In this document: one piece after another, positions 35,384 to 44,442 of the stretch
How the letters are laid out: every line of letters begins with the position of its first letter
How positions within the stretch are numbered: the stretch's first letter is position 1
From: Bradyrhizobium forestalis
GTDB lineage: Bacteria > Pseudomonadota > Alphaproteobacteria > Rhizobiales > Xanthobacteraceae
Direction of reading: 5' to 3'
NCBI RefSeq assembly: GCF_002795245.1
Contig: NZ_PGVG01000049.1
Coordinates: forward strand, 1 to 46,220
Length of the DNA stretch: 46,220 nt
The notes under the pieces: model-generated
The model's input: the letters and a program-made list of their open reading frames with translations, nothing else
Database searches by the model: none
Told to the model about the DNA's origin: nothing
Made by a program: the position numbers and the translations under genes

Positions 35384-37600
35384 GTGACCGATCCAGCAAT
35401 CATTTTCAGTCCGACCTCTCGATTCAATCCGGCCATCAAGCGGGCGCTCAACGACATATTGGGCGGAAGTGCCGCCAGCGTCCTGACCGTCACTTTCGGA
35501 CTGTCCTATTCGCTGCTGATCTTCGCCGGACCATTGTCGCCCTACCTGTCCTACGGAATCGCCGCGACCTTCATCAGCTCGGCGGTGCTTGCGGCGGTCA
35601 TCGCACTCGGCAGCTCCATGCCCTTCGCAATTGCCGCACCCGACAGCTCGACCGCCGCGGTGACGGGAATCCTGGCGGCCTCGCTGGTCGAACGCATCGC
35701 GGCGGCCGATCCGTCGGCGCCGCTGCTCTCACCCGTCCTGATCACGCTGTGCCTGTCCACCGTGCTGACTGGCGTCGTCTTGTGCGGCTTGGGCCTGACG
35801 CGGTTGGGCCGCGCCATCCGCTACGTGCCTTATCCCGTGGTCGGAGGCTTCCTCGGCGCCACCGGGCTCTTGATCGTCATGGGCGCGATCCGGGTGATCA
35901 CCGATCATCCCGTGCAGCTCGCGACGCTGCGGCGCTTCGCCGACGGTGTCGCGCTGTCGGAGCTGGGCGCGGCCTGCGCCATGGCGCTGGTGCTCTATCT
36001 AATCTGGCACCGCTCGCGCAGCCCGTTCGGACTGCCGATCATTCTGGTCGGCGGCGTGCTCACGGCGCATCTGGCGTTCTGGATCTCCGGCATCTCGCCC
36101 GATGAAGCCCGCGCGCTCGGCTGGACCTTCCGGCCGCCGCCGGCCGCTTCCTTCATGGTGCCCTGGCACACCGACGGCTTCATTCAATATCCCTGGTTCG
36201 CCGTGCCGGACCTGCTCGGCAATCTCGTCGCCGTGATCTTCGTCACCGCATCCAGCACGCTGTTCAACACCACCGGCATCGAGGTGGCCATGCACCGCGA
36301 GGCCAATCTGGAGCGCGAGCTGAACGTCACCGGCGCGGCCAATATGCTGACCGGGGTGCTCGGCGGCTATGCCGGCTGCATCTCGGTCAGCCGCTCGATC
36401 CTCAATTTCTCCAGCGGCGGTCGCGGCCGCGTGTCCGGCCTCACGGTCTCGGCCTTGTCGCTGCTCATGCTCGCGATCGCCCCCGAATTACTCGGCTACA
36501 TCCCGAAATTCGTGCTCGGCGGATTGCTGCTCTATCTCGGCGCCGACCAGCTGCACAAATGGATCGTCGAATCGCGCAGGCGGCTTTCGAAGCTCGAATA
36601 TCTCTCGCTCATCGCCATCATCGTCATCATCGTCACCTGGGGCTTCGTGCCGGGCATCCTGATCGGCGTGATCATCGGCTGCGCGACGTTTGCGTTCAGC
36701 GCGGCGCGGGTGGAGTCGATCAAGTACAGTTTCGACGGCTCGGAATACCGGTCCTCGCTCGATCGCTCGCGTGACGACCAGGAGGTGCTGCTGGCCCATG
36801 GCGGCAACATCCAGGGGCTCAATCTGCAGAGCTATCTATTCTTCGGCTCCGCCAACCGGCTCTACCAGCACGTCAAGCGTCTGCTGCAGAAGCGCCCGGA
36901 GTGCCGCTATCTGCTGTTCGACTTCAAGCTCGTCACCGGGGTGGATTCGTCGGCCGCCTACAGTTTCGCCCAGATCAAGCGCAGCGCGGCCGATCTCGGC
37001 GTCGAGCTGATCCTGGTGCATCTGTCGGCTGCGGCCGAGAAGGTGCTGCGCTCCAGCGACTTCGTCGGCGCGGGCGTCACCATTATTGCCGAGCTCGACC
37101 ACGCGCTGGAATGGTGCGAGAATGAGATCATCGCGCAGCATCAGGGCCTGGCGCAGGAAGAAGCCAGCCTGCGCGACTGGTTCGCGGGGATTCTCGGCAG
37201 CGAGGACGATGCCGACGCGCTGATCCACCGCTGCCAGCGCATCGAGGTCGACGCCGGCGAAATCATCGTGCAGGCCGGCGATCCCGCCGATTCCATGCAC
37301 TTCATCCTCGACGGCCGCGTCGGCATCATGGTGCCCGCCGAGGACGACCGCACCACGCGCGTACGCAGCCTCGGCCGCTACACCACGATCGGCGAGATGG
37401 GCCTGGTGTCAAACACCCCGCGCAGCGCGACGATCCAGGCCGAAATCGGCAGCGTGCTCTACGTGCTCAACACGCACCAGTTCGACGCGATCAAGGAAGA
37501 GGATCCAGCGCTCAGCCACAAGCTGCTGACCTATTTCGTGTCGGTCATGGCCGAGCGGCTGACGTTTGCGAACCGGACGATCGCGGTGCTGCGGCGGTGA
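35384..37600 (+). CDS. SulP anion transporter fused to STAS and cyclic-nucleotide-binding domains
   Basis: A 738-residue inner-membrane protein. Residues 20-430 hold ten or more hydrophobic segments of the SulP/SLC26 type (sulfate, bicarbonate or other anions). Residues about 470-580 form a STAS domain (YLLFDFKLVTGVDSSAAYSF). Residues about 610-730 form a CAP-type cyclic-nucleotide-binding domain, with IIVQAGDPADSMHFILDGRVGIM and a phosphate-cassette-like TIGEMGLVSNTPRSATI whose Glu and Arg look intact. This suggests a transporter gated by cAMP or a related ligand. The start is GTG at 35384; AGGGGG lies 13 bases upstream, rather far. Two repeat elements follow. Confidence 0.9.
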   Translation: MTDPAIIFSPTSRFNPAIKRALNDILGGSAASVLTVTFGLSYSLLIFAGPLSPYLSYGIAATFISSAVLAAVIALGSSMPFAIAAPDSSTAAVTGILAASLVERIAAADPSAPLLSPVLITLCLSTVLTGVVLCGLGLTRLGRAIRYVPYPVVGGFLGATGLLIVMGAIRVITDHPVQLATLRRFADGVALSELGAACAMALVLYLIWHRSRSPFGLPIILVGGVLTAHLAFWISGISPDEARALGWTFRPPPAASFMVPWHTDGFIQYPWFAVPDLLGNLVAVIFVTASSTLFNTTGIEVAMHREANLERELNVTGAANMLTGVLGGYAGCISVSRSILNFSSGGRGRVSGLTVSALSLLMLAIAPELLGYIPKFVLGGLLLYLGADQLHKWIVESRRRLSKLEYLSLIAIIVIIVTWGFVPGILIGVIIGCATFAFSAARVESIKYSFDGSEYRSSLDRSRDDQEVLLAHGGNIQGLNLQSYLFFGSANRLYQHVKRLLQKRPECRYLLFDFKLVTGVDSSAAYSFAQIKRSAADLGVELILVHLSAAAEKVLRSSDFVGAGVTIIAELDHALEWCENEIIAQHQGLAQEEASLRDWFAGILGSEDDADALIHRCQRIEVDAGEIIVQAGDPADSMHFILDGRVGIMVPAEDDRTTRVRSLGRYTTIGEMGLVSNTPRSATIQAEIGSVLYVLNTHQFDAIKEEDPALSHKLLTYFVSVMAERLTFANRTIAVLRR

Positions 37601-37606
37601 GCGTCG

Positions 37607-37677
37607 CGTAGCCCGCATGAGCGCAGCGATATGCGGGACCGGTCGTCCCGGATGTCGCTGCGCTCATCCGGGCTACG
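37607..37677. repeat. Palindromic intergenic element, family H
   Basis: Arms CGTAGCCCG (37607-37615) and CGGGCTACG (37669-37677) are perfect. Inside are two hairpins: CCCGCAT/ATGCGGG around GAGCGCAGCGAT, and GGATG/CATCC around the complement of the same loop. The element is therefore nearly symmetrical. Confidence 0.88.
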
Positions 37678-37688
37678 AAACCGGAGAT

Positions 37689-37774
37689 CGTCATGCCCGG
37701 GCTTGTCCCGGGCATCCACGTTCTTTGTACCGCGGAGTAAACCGTGGATGGCCGGGTCAAGCCCGGCCAAGACG
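37689..37774. repeat. Palindromic intergenic element, family I
   Basis: Two hairpins, GCCCGGG/CCCGGGC and GGCCGGG/CCCGGCC, flank a core in which ATCCACG pairs with CGTGGAT. It follows the family H element directly in the gap between two convergent genes (SulP and the aldehyde dehydrogenase). Confidence 0.85.
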
Positions 37775-37793
37775 GTGTAAGAGAGAGCCGGGC

Positions 37794-39287
37794 TTAAACC
37801 CCCGCCATCATCACGTATTTGATCTCGACATACTCTTCCATGCCGTGATGCGAGCCCTCGCGTCCCAGGCCGCTGTCCTTGACGCCGCCGAAGGGCGCGA
37901 CCTCGGTGGTGATGAGGCCGGTGTTGACGCCGACCATGCCCGACTCCAGCGCTTCGGCGACGCGCCAGACGCGGCCGAGATCGCGGGAATAGAAGTAGGA
38001 GGCGAGACCGAACGGCGAGGCGTTGCACATCGCGATGACGTCAGCCTCGTCCTTGAAGCGGATGACAGGCGCGAGCGGGCCGAAGGTTTCCTCCTGCGAC
38101 ACCAGCGAGTCCGGCTTGACGTCGGCCAGCACCGTCGGTTCGAAGAACGAGCGTCCGAGCTCGCTGCGCTTGCCGCCGGTGACGACCTTGGCGCCGCGCT
38201 TGACGGCATCCGCAATGTGGCGCTCGACCTTGTCGACCGCCTTCATGTTGATCAAGGGCCCTTGCGTGACGCCGCTCTCGGTGCCGTCGCCGATCTTCAT
38301 CGCCGCGACCTTCTTCGACAGCTTCTGCACGAACTCGTCGTAGATCTTGTCCTGGGCATAGAGGCGGTTGGGGCAGACGCAGGTCTGGCCCATGTTGCGG
38401 TATTTCGAGACGATGGCGCCTTCGACCGCGGCATCGATGTCGGCGTCGTCGAACACGATGAACGGCGCGTTGCCGCCGAGCTCGAGGCCGAGTCGCTTCA
38501 CGCCGACGGAGGCCTGCCGGTAGAGGATCTTGCCGACCGCGGTCGAGCCGGTGAAGCCGACGAAGCGAACGGCCGGATGCTCGCACAGCACCTTGCCAAT
38601 CGGCGGCGCATCACCCGTGATGATGTTGAGCACGCCCTTGGGGATGCCGGCCTTCTCGGCGAGCACAGCCAGTGCCAGTGCGGATAGCGGCGTCTCGTTG
38701 GCGGGCTTCAGCACGACGGTGCAGCCGGCGGCCAGCGCCGGCGAGACCTTGCGTGTGATCATCGAGTTCGGGAAATTCCACGGCGTGATCGCGCCGCAGA
38801 CGCCGATCGGCTGCTTGATGGCGAGCAACCGCGCATCGGGCCGCTGCGTCGGGATGGTCTCGCCATAGACACGACGCGCCTCCTCGGCGAAGAACTCGAT
38901 ATAGGCGGCGCCGATATCGACCTCGCCGAGCGCCTCGGTGAGCGGCTTGCCCTGCTCGGAGGTGAGGATCAGCGCGAGGTCCTCGCGGTTGGCGATGATC
39001 AGCTCGAACCATTTGCGCAGGATGTTGGAGCGCTGCTTGGCAGTGTGCTTGGCCCAGGCGGGAAAGGCGCGCTCGGCGGCTTCGACCGCCCTGGTGGTGT
39101 CATCAGCACCTAGCTGCGGAACCTTGGCGAGCTCGACGCCGGTGGCGGGATTGTTGATGGCAAAGACCGGCGTGCCGACCCAGGCGCCGTCGATGTAGCA
39201 GGCCTCCTTCAGCAGCGAGGGGTCCTTCAGCCGGTCGCGCAAATGGGGCTTGGCTTGCGGGGCGCGTGTGGCGGCGGTCTGGGTCAT
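37794..39287 (-). CDS. gabD: NAD(P)-dependent succinate-semialdehyde dehydrogenase
   Basis: This 497-residue aldehyde dehydrogenase matches the GabD group, which oxidises succinate semialdehyde to succinate at the end of 4-aminobutyrate breakdown. Visible features are the PWNFP motif near 169-173, the nucleotide-binding GFTGSTAVGK near 244-253, catalytic Glu269 in LELGGNAP, and catalytic Cys303 in GQTCVCPNR. That last motif is shared with E. coli GabD and contains the second Cys, two residues on. The start at 39287 has GGGAGAAA upstream; the frame is open 24 codons further without similarity. No gabT is adjacent, so the substrate rests on similarity alone. Confidence 0.9.
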   Translation of the reverse strand: MTQTAATRAPQAKPHLRDRLKDPSLLKEACYIDGAWVGTPVFAINNPATGVELAKVPQLGADDTTRAVEAAERAFPAWAKHTAKQRSNILRKWFELIIANREDLALILTSEQGKPLTEALGEVDIGAAYIEFFAEEARRVYGETIPTQRPDARLLAIKQPIGVCGAITPWNFPNSMITRKVSPALAAGCTVVLKPANETPLSALALAVLAEKAGIPKGVLNIITGDAPPIGKVLCEHPAVRFVGFTGSTAVGKILYRQASVGVKRLGLELGGNAPFIVFDDADIDAAVEGAIVSKYRNMGQTCVCPNRLYAQDKIYDEFVQKLSKKVAAMKIGDGTESGVTQGPLINMKAVDKVERHIADAVKRGAKVVTGGKRSELGRSFFEPTVLADVKPDSLVSQEETFGPLAPVIRFKDEADVIAMCNASPFGLASYFYSRDLGRVWRVAEALESGMVGVNTGLITTEVAPFGGVKDSGLGREGSHHGMEEYVEIKYVMMAGV

Positions 39288-39399
39288 GGCGTTTCTCCCT
39301 GGGCGATCGGATCGGCCCGGAATATAGGGACAGACGGCGCGCAATGCACCGCCCCGCAACGCACATCTGCTGATAGCTAAGCTGAGAGCGCGGTCCCTT

Positions 39400-39546
39400 C
39401 ACCTCTCCCCAGCGGGGAGAGGTCGATTTGCTCCGGGCGATGCGAAGCATCATCCCGTGCAAATCGGGTGAGGGGGCGCGGGTCCCACGAGAGAGTGTAA
39501 CCCCTCACCCGCGCCTTCGGCGCGACCTCTCCCTATGGGAGAGGTG
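39400..39546. repeat. Palindromic intergenic element, family F copy 3
   Basis: The outer arms CACCTCTCCCC and its partner GGAGAGGTG frame CGATTTG/CAAATCG, GCGATGCGAAGCATC and GGGTGAGGGG/CCCCTCACCC. It is the longest family F copy here and lies between gabD and the small protein on the same strand. Confidence 0.85.
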
Positions 39547-39569
39547 TGGCACCGTCGCCGGGGGGATGA

Positions 39570-39890
39570 TCAGGCCGCGCCGCTCATATAGGTCTCGCGC
39601 CGGCCGATCATACGCTCGGCCGCGGCCTTGGCGTCCGCCTTCGTGGACGTCGCGCACGTCCGGTATTCGAGATCGGGGACATGAGAGGTGTCACGGCGGC
39701 CGAACCAGGATTTCGAGCCGACCGGCAGCAGCGCCAGCGCCTGCGCCAGATTGTCGACCGCGCCGAAGGAATAGAGTGCGCCGGTGCCGGCGATGCGGAC
39801 CTCGTAAATGCCGGGCGAAATCGGCGCCTCCAGGTTCTCGCCGCGTCCCGCACGGGGATAGCGCTTCCATTCGCTCCAGGTCGAAATCAT
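39570..39890 (-). CDS. Small protein with GIY-YIG-like spacing
   Basis: A 106-residue protein of no certain family. The order of motifs recalls a GIY-YIG nuclease fold: PGIYEVRIAG, then ALYSFGAVDNL where YIG would be, a basic RR pair, LEYRTCATSTKADAKAAAERMI with a Glu in the helix, and a basic end. The second tyrosine motif is altered to YSFG, so catalytic activity is doubtful. I chose ATG at 39890, with GGGGGA upstream; an in-frame start 16 codons earlier is less well placed. The similarity is by eye only. Confidence 0.6.
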   Translation of the reverse strand: MISTWSEWKRYPRAGRGENLEAPISPGIYEVRIAGTGALYSFGAVDNLAQALALLPVGSKSWFGRRDTSHVPDLEYRTCATSTKADAKAAAERMIGRRETYMSGAA

Positions 39891-40240
39891 CTGAGGTCCC
39901 CCTCGCCGCCCATCCACGGCCGGCAACATTTGCATCAAGTCTTAGTCGGCCCATGGATTGGGCCGGGCGCCGAACGCGGCCACTCACGAAATGTTTCAGG
40001 TGTCCGAAAACTCACGAAACATATCGCCTGCAGCCCGTCTCAGGTCAGGGCGAAGTTCGGCAATCCACCACAGATTGTGAGGCTGCGTCGCCGCTTCAGC
40101 CCCGTTGTCGTCCTGCGTGGGACCAAGATGGTCAAGTCACGACATCGCGACCGGCGCAGGTCCATAGATGCGCTTGCCGCGCCGGGCATGCGGGAGGACA
40201 ATCGATCACTTCCAACAATAATCAAACCCGAGGAAACGTC
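39891..40240. other. Divergent intergenic region upstream of the esterase
   Basis: About 350 bases. It contains a direct repeat of ACTCACGAAA (39982-39991 and 40010-40019), 28 bp apart, and an overlapping small dyad GAAA-TG-TTTC (39988-39997), a possible regulator site. I see no clear -10/-35 pair and no gene. Confidence 0.4.
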
Positions 40241-41437
40241 ATGCAAAGCCAAGCACAGATCGATGAGATTCTGCGTCAGAAGAGCGAGACCAAGGAGATT
40301 CCGGGCGTGGTCGCCATCGCCGCCAGCGGTAACGACGTGCTGTATCAGGGTGCGTTCGGCAAGCGCGATCTGTCCAAGCCCGATGCGATGACAATCGACA
40401 GCGTGTTCTGGATCGCCTCGATGACCAAGGCGGTGACATCAGCGGGCGCGATGCAGCTGGTCGAGCAGGGCAAGCTGTCGCTGGATGCGCCGATCGGCGA
40501 TGTGCTGCCCGATCTCGCCGCGCCGCAGGTGCTCGAAGGGTTTGATGCCAAGGGCGAGGCGAAGCTGCGGCCGGCAAAGGGACCGATCACGCTGCGCCAC
40601 CTCATGACCCACACCGCCGGCTTCTGCTACAATATGTGGAACGGCGATCTCGCGGTCTATCTGGACAAGAACGGCATTCCCGCCATCACCACCTGCCAGA
40701 ATGCGGCGCTGAAGACCCCGATCATGACCGACCCCGGCACGCGCTGGGAATACGGCACCAACATCGATTTCGTCGGCAAGGCGGTGGAGTCCGTCAGCGG
40801 CAAGCGGCTCGACGCCTATCTGCGCGACAATCTGTTCACCCCGCTCGGCATGCGCGACACCGCGTTCAAGATCACCGACGACATGCGCAAACGCCTCGTC
40901 GGCATGCATGCGCGCGGCGAGGACGGCCAGCTCGCATCGATCCCGTTCGAGCTCGAGCAGGAGCCGGAATTCCACATGGGCGGCGGCGGCCTCTACTCGA
41001 CTGCGGCCGACTACATCAAGTTCACCCAGATGATCCTGAACAAGGGCCGCGGCAACGGCAACCAGGTGCTGAAAGCCGAGACCGTCGCAACGATGGCGCA
41101 GAACCACATCGGCGATCTCGCCATGGGCAAGATGACGACGGCGGCGCCGATGTACACCAACGACGTCGATCTCTATCCGGAGCAGGTGAAGAAGTGGGGC
41201 CTCAGCTTCATGATCAACACCGCCAAGACCGCCGAGGGCCGCAGCGCGGGTAGCCTCGCCTGGGCAGGGCTCGCCAACACCTATTACTGGATCGATCCCT
41301 CGCGCGACGTCACCGGCGTGATCCTGATGCAGCTGTTGCCGTTCGCCGATGCGAAATGCCTGGAGGCGTTCGCGGGCTTCGAGCGCGGGGTCTATGCCGG
41401 GCTCGATGCTGCCGGAAGCGGGCAGAAGGCGGCGTGA
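40241..41437 (+). CDS. Serine hydrolase, family VIII esterase-like
   Basis: A 398-residue protein of the class C beta-lactamase fold. The catalytic Ser60-x-x-Lys63 is in SMTK, Tyr171 is in EYGTN, and WAG near 345 replaces the KTG of beta-lactamases. This set (SxxK, Y, W-x-G) is typical of EstB-like family VIII carboxylesterases. There is no signal peptide, so it is probably cytoplasmic. GAGGAAA lies just before the ATG at 40241, which settles the start within a frame open for 271 further codons. It is unrelated in detail to the exported serine hydrolase at 30165-31592. Confidence 0.9.
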   Translation: MQSQAQIDEILRQKSETKEIPGVVAIAASGNDVLYQGAFGKRDLSKPDAMTIDSVFWIASMTKAVTSAGAMQLVEQGKLSLDAPIGDVLPDLAAPQVLEGFDAKGEAKLRPAKGPITLRHLMTHTAGFCYNMWNGDLAVYLDKNGIPAITTCQNAALKTPIMTDPGTRWEYGTNIDFVGKAVESVSGKRLDAYLRDNLFTPLGMRDTAFKITDDMRKRLVGMHARGEDGQLASIPFELEQEPEFHMGGGGLYSTAADYIKFTQMILNKGRGNGNQVLKAETVATMAQNHIGDLAMGKMTTAAPMYTNDVDLYPEQVKKWGLSFMINTAKTAEGRSAGSLAWAGLANTYYWIDPSRDVTGVILMQLLPFADAKCLEAFAGFERGVYAGLDAAGSGQKAA

Positions 41438-41464
41438 GGGGTTGACGCTCGCACCACGCGAACA

Positions 41465-41568
41465 CTGTCATTCCCCGCGAAGGCGGGGAATCCAGTACGC
41501 CGCGGCTTCTCGATAAACCACTGACGCCTCGGAGTACTGGATCGCCCGGTCAAGCCGGGCGATGACAG
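41465..41568. repeat. Palindromic intergenic element, family B copy 4
   Basis: CTGTCA and TGACAG mark the ends. Hairpin TTCCCCGC/GCGGGGAA comes first here and CGCCCGG/CCGGGCG last, so this copy is inverted relative to 35102-35203. ATCCAGTACGCC and GGAGTACTGGAT form the core. Confidence 0.88.
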
Positions 41569-41599
41569 TGGAGGATGAGGCGCGCGCTTGCGTCCACAT

Positions 41600-41686
41600 C
41601 GTCATTGCGAGCGTAGCGAAGCAATCCAGCCTGCCTCTGCGGCGAGACTCTGGATTGCTTCGTCGCAAGGGCTCCTCGCAATGACG
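41600..41686. repeat. Palindromic intergenic element, family J
   Basis: CGTCATTGCGAG at the left is answered by CTCGCAATGACG at the right. GAAGCAATCCAG pairs with CTGGATTGCTTC inside. The left arm runs into AGCGTAGCGAAGC. A lone left arm occurs at 35045-35056. Both lie at gene ends. Confidence 0.88.
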
Positions 41687-41701
41687 CCGAGAGAGCGAAA
41701 C

Positions 41702-42703
41702 TTAAACCGTCAGCCCACGCTGGCCGGCCAGCTCCTTCAGCGACACCAGCGGCCTTGCGCCGATGTGCTGAATCACTTCGGCGGCCGCTAGCGCGCCGAG
41801 CTCGCCGCACTGCTTGTAGCCGAAGTTACGCGCCAGGCCATAGAGGAAGCCTGCGGCGAAGAGATCGCCGGCGCCGGTGGTGTCGATCACCTTGTCGACC
41901 GGGAAGGCTGGAGCTGCGACGGCGTCTTCCACCGAGACCACCATGCAGCCCTTCTCGCTGCGGGTGACGACGCCGAGATTGACGTCGTTGCGCAGCTGTT
42001 TCAGCGCGGTGTCGAAGTCAGAGGTCATGTAGAGCGAATGCAGCTCGGACTCGTTGGCGAAGACGATGTCGACGGTGCCGCCACGCATCAACGCGAGAAA
42101 CTCGTCGCGATAGCGGTCGACGCAGAAGGAATCCGACAGCGTCAGCGCCACCTTGCGCTTGGCGTCATGGGCGATCTTGGCCGCCTTGACGAAGGCATCC
42201 TTGGCGTTCTTGGGGTCCCAGAGATAGCCCTCGAGATAGACGATGCCGGCAGCAGCGATCTCGGCCGGGTCGATGTCGGCGGGCGACAAATCCTGCGCGG
42301 CGCCGAGATAGGTGTTCATGGTGCGCTCGCCGTCGCCGGTGACCAGGATGTAGGAGCAGCCGGTGGCGGGGCCGTCCGTGGCGGCGGGCGTGTTGAAGGC
42401 GACGCCGGCGGAACGGATGTCATGGATATAGAGGTTGCCGATCTGGTCGTCCTTGACCTTGCCGACATAGGCGGCGCGTGCCCCTAAGCTGCCGATGCCG
42501 ACGATGGTGTTGGCAGCCGAGCCGCCCGAGACTTCCGTGGCCGGACCCATGTCCTTGTAGATGGCGGCCGCCTGCGCCTCATCGATCAGCGACATGCTGC
42601 CCTTGGCCATGCCATGCTTGGCCAGAAAGGCCTCGTCGGTCCTGACCAGCACGTCGAACAGCGCGTTGCCGATGCCGAGAACGTCATATTTCACGTCAGC
42701 CAT
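41702..42703 (-). CDS. PfkB family sugar/nucleoside kinase, adenosine kinase-like
   Basis: A 333-residue PfkB-family kinase closest in layout to bacterial and eukaryotic adenosine kinases. It has the N-terminal substrate motif GSAANT near 59-65, preceded by GIGNALFDVLV, and the C-terminal signature DTTGAGDLFAAGFLYG with the catalytic Asp near 290. It would phosphorylate a nucleoside or sugar with ATP. Adenosine is likely but not proved from sequence, since ribokinase-like members share these motifs. AAGGTGA precedes the ATG. It diverges from murJ over 125 bases, which must hold both promoters. Confidence 0.88.
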   Translation of the reverse strand: MADVKYDVLGIGNALFDVLVRTDEAFLAKHGMAKGSMSLIDEAQAAAIYKDMGPATEVSGGSAANTIVGIGSLGARAAYVGKVKDDQIGNLYIHDIRSAGVAFNTPAATDGPATGCSYILVTGDGERTMNTYLGAAQDLSPADIDPAEIAAAGIVYLEGYLWDPKNAKDAFVKAAKIAHDAKRKVALTLSDSFCVDRYRDEFLALMRGGTVDIVFANESELHSLYMTSDFDTALKQLRNDVNLGVVTRSEKGCMVVSVEDAVAAPAFPVDKVIDTTGAGDLFAAGFLYGLARNFGYKQCGELGALAAAEVIQHIGARPLVSLKELAGQRGLTV

Positions 42704-42828
42704 TCACCTTGATCCTGTTTGCCGGATTGCGATCCCTGCGGAAATCCGCTTCCTGTCGGCCTGAAATCTGAGCTCGCGGCCTATCACGACCGGGCCTTCG
42801 CGGGCAAGCAACGGTATTCTCGAGAGCA

Positions 42829-44361
42829 ATGATCCGCTCCTTCCTCACCGTCTCGACGGGAACATTGGCCTCGCGGCTGCTGGGTTTTGCCCGGGATTCC
42901 CTGATCGCGGCGCTGCTCGGCACCGGCGCTGTGGCCGACGCGTTTCTGGCGGCGTTTCAGCTCGTCAACGTGGTGCGCCGGCTGCTCAGCGAGGGCGCGC
43001 TGAACGCGGCGCTGATCCCGGCCTGGCTGCGCGCCCGGGACCGCGATGGCGAGGAGGCCGCCTCCGCATTTGCCGGCCGCGTGCTCGGCACGGTCAGCGC
43101 CGCCCTGATCGCGATCTCGATCCTGATCGCTTTGTCGATGCCGCTGGTCATCACGGTCATCGCGCCAGGATTCCTTGGCAGCGGCACGCTCGACCTCGCG
43201 GTTGAGAACGCGCGGCTGATGCTGCCCTATCTCGCCTTCGCCGGTCCCGTCACCGTGCTGATGGGACTGCTCAACGCGCAGGGGCGCTTTGCGCTAACCG
43301 CCTTCTCGCCGCTGCTGTTCAATATCGCGCTGATCGCCGCGATCGCAGCGCTGCTCGTCGGGCATGCCGACGCGACCTTCGCGGCCTGGATGCTGGCGGC
43401 CACCGTCGGTATCGCCGGCCTGCTGCAACTGCTGATGCTTCTGTCGCAGCGGAGTGGACGCCTCGCGGCACCGTTGCGCGTGAGTTTCGACAAAGAAATG
43501 CGCGGCTTCTTCGCCAAGGCGATCCCCGGCATGATTGCGAGCTCGGGCCCGCAATGGCTGATGATCGCGGGCGCGATCATCGCCTCGGCGACGCCGTCCG
43601 CGGTGTCCTGGCTCTATTTCGCCAACCGCTTGATCGAGCTGCCGCTCGGCATCGTCGGCGTCGCCATGGGCACGGTGCTGGTGCCGGAGCTGACGCGCGC
43701 CGTGAGCAGCGGCGATCGCGACGCGGTGGCGCATGCCGAATCCCGCGCGCTGGAGCTGGCGACCGGCCTGGCGCTGCCGGCGACCCTCGGCCTGATCGTC
43801 TTGGCCGAGCCGATCGTGCGGCTGCTGTTCGAGCATGGCGCCTTCGGCGCGGCGGACAGCGCGGCCACCGCGCGCGCGCTGATGTGGCTGGCGCTAGGCC
43901 TGCCGGCGCATGTTCTGATCAAGGCGCTGTCGCCGGCCTTCTATGCCCGCAGCGACACGATGACGCCGCTCATGGCCACCGCCAAGGGCTTTGTGGTCGC
44001 TGTCGTGCTTGCTGTCCTGCTCGGCCATGCCTTCGGCACGAGCGGGATTGCGGCAAGCATCGCGGCCGGCGCCTGGAGCAGCGGGCTCTCGCTGCTCCGG
44101 AAAGGCACGAGCGAGTTCGGCTTCTCGGTCGACGCGAGCGCCCGCACGCGATTGCCGCGGATCGTGCTGGCCGCGATCGTCATGGGCGCCCTGCTCTGGC
44201 TGACCAGAGGCCTTGTGCCTGCCGAGACCCATGGCTTCATCAAATTCGTCGCGCTCGGCGTGCAGATCGCGGCCGGAATCGTCGTCTACGGCCTGCTGCT
44301 GCAGATCCTCGGTGCCGCCTCCTGGCGCGAGGCGGTTAGCGCGCTGAAACGGCCCAGCTAA
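42829..44361 (+). CDS. murJ: Lipid II flippase MurJ
   Basis: MurJ moves lipid II to the periplasmic side of the inner membrane for peptidoglycan synthesis. The 510-residue protein has about fourteen hydrophobic segments. It begins with the family N-terminus, TVSTGTLASRLLGFARDSLIAALLG, and includes the basic FRRLLSEGALNAALIP-like stretch, here VVRRLLSEGALNAALIPAW. The arginines lining the cavity seem to be kept. trpS follows 80 bases on, as in many Alphaproteobacteria. Together with the Asp-type MurA at 23920, the window holds two cell-wall genes, but not in one operon. Confidence 0.95.
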   Translation: MIRSFLTVSTGTLASRLLGFARDSLIAALLGTGAVADAFLAAFQLVNVVRRLLSEGALNAALIPAWLRARDRDGEEAASAFAGRVLGTVSAALIAISILIALSMPLVITVIAPGFLGSGTLDLAVENARLMLPYLAFAGPVTVLMGLLNAQGRFALTAFSPLLFNIALIAAIAALLVGHADATFAAWMLAATVGIAGLLQLLMLLSQRSGRLAAPLRVSFDKEMRGFFAKAIPGMIASSGPQWLMIAGAIIASATPSAVSWLYFANRLIELPLGIVGVAMGTVLVPELTRAVSSGDRDAVAHAESRALELATGLALPATLGLIVLAEPIVRLLFEHGAFGAADSAATARALMWLALGLPAHVLIKALSPAFYARSDTMTPLMATAKGFVVAVVLAVLLGHAFGTSGIAASIAAGAWSSGLSLLRKGTSEFGFSVDASARTRLPRIVLAAIVMGALLWLTRGLVPAETHGFIKFVALGVQIAAGIVVYGLLLQILGAASWREAVSALKRPS

Positions 44362-44442
44362 ACCGCGAGCCCAGCGAAATACCCTTGACGGCGCAGCGCC
44401 GCTGTTGGAAACGACGGCCGAATACCTATGGGAAGGCTGACC

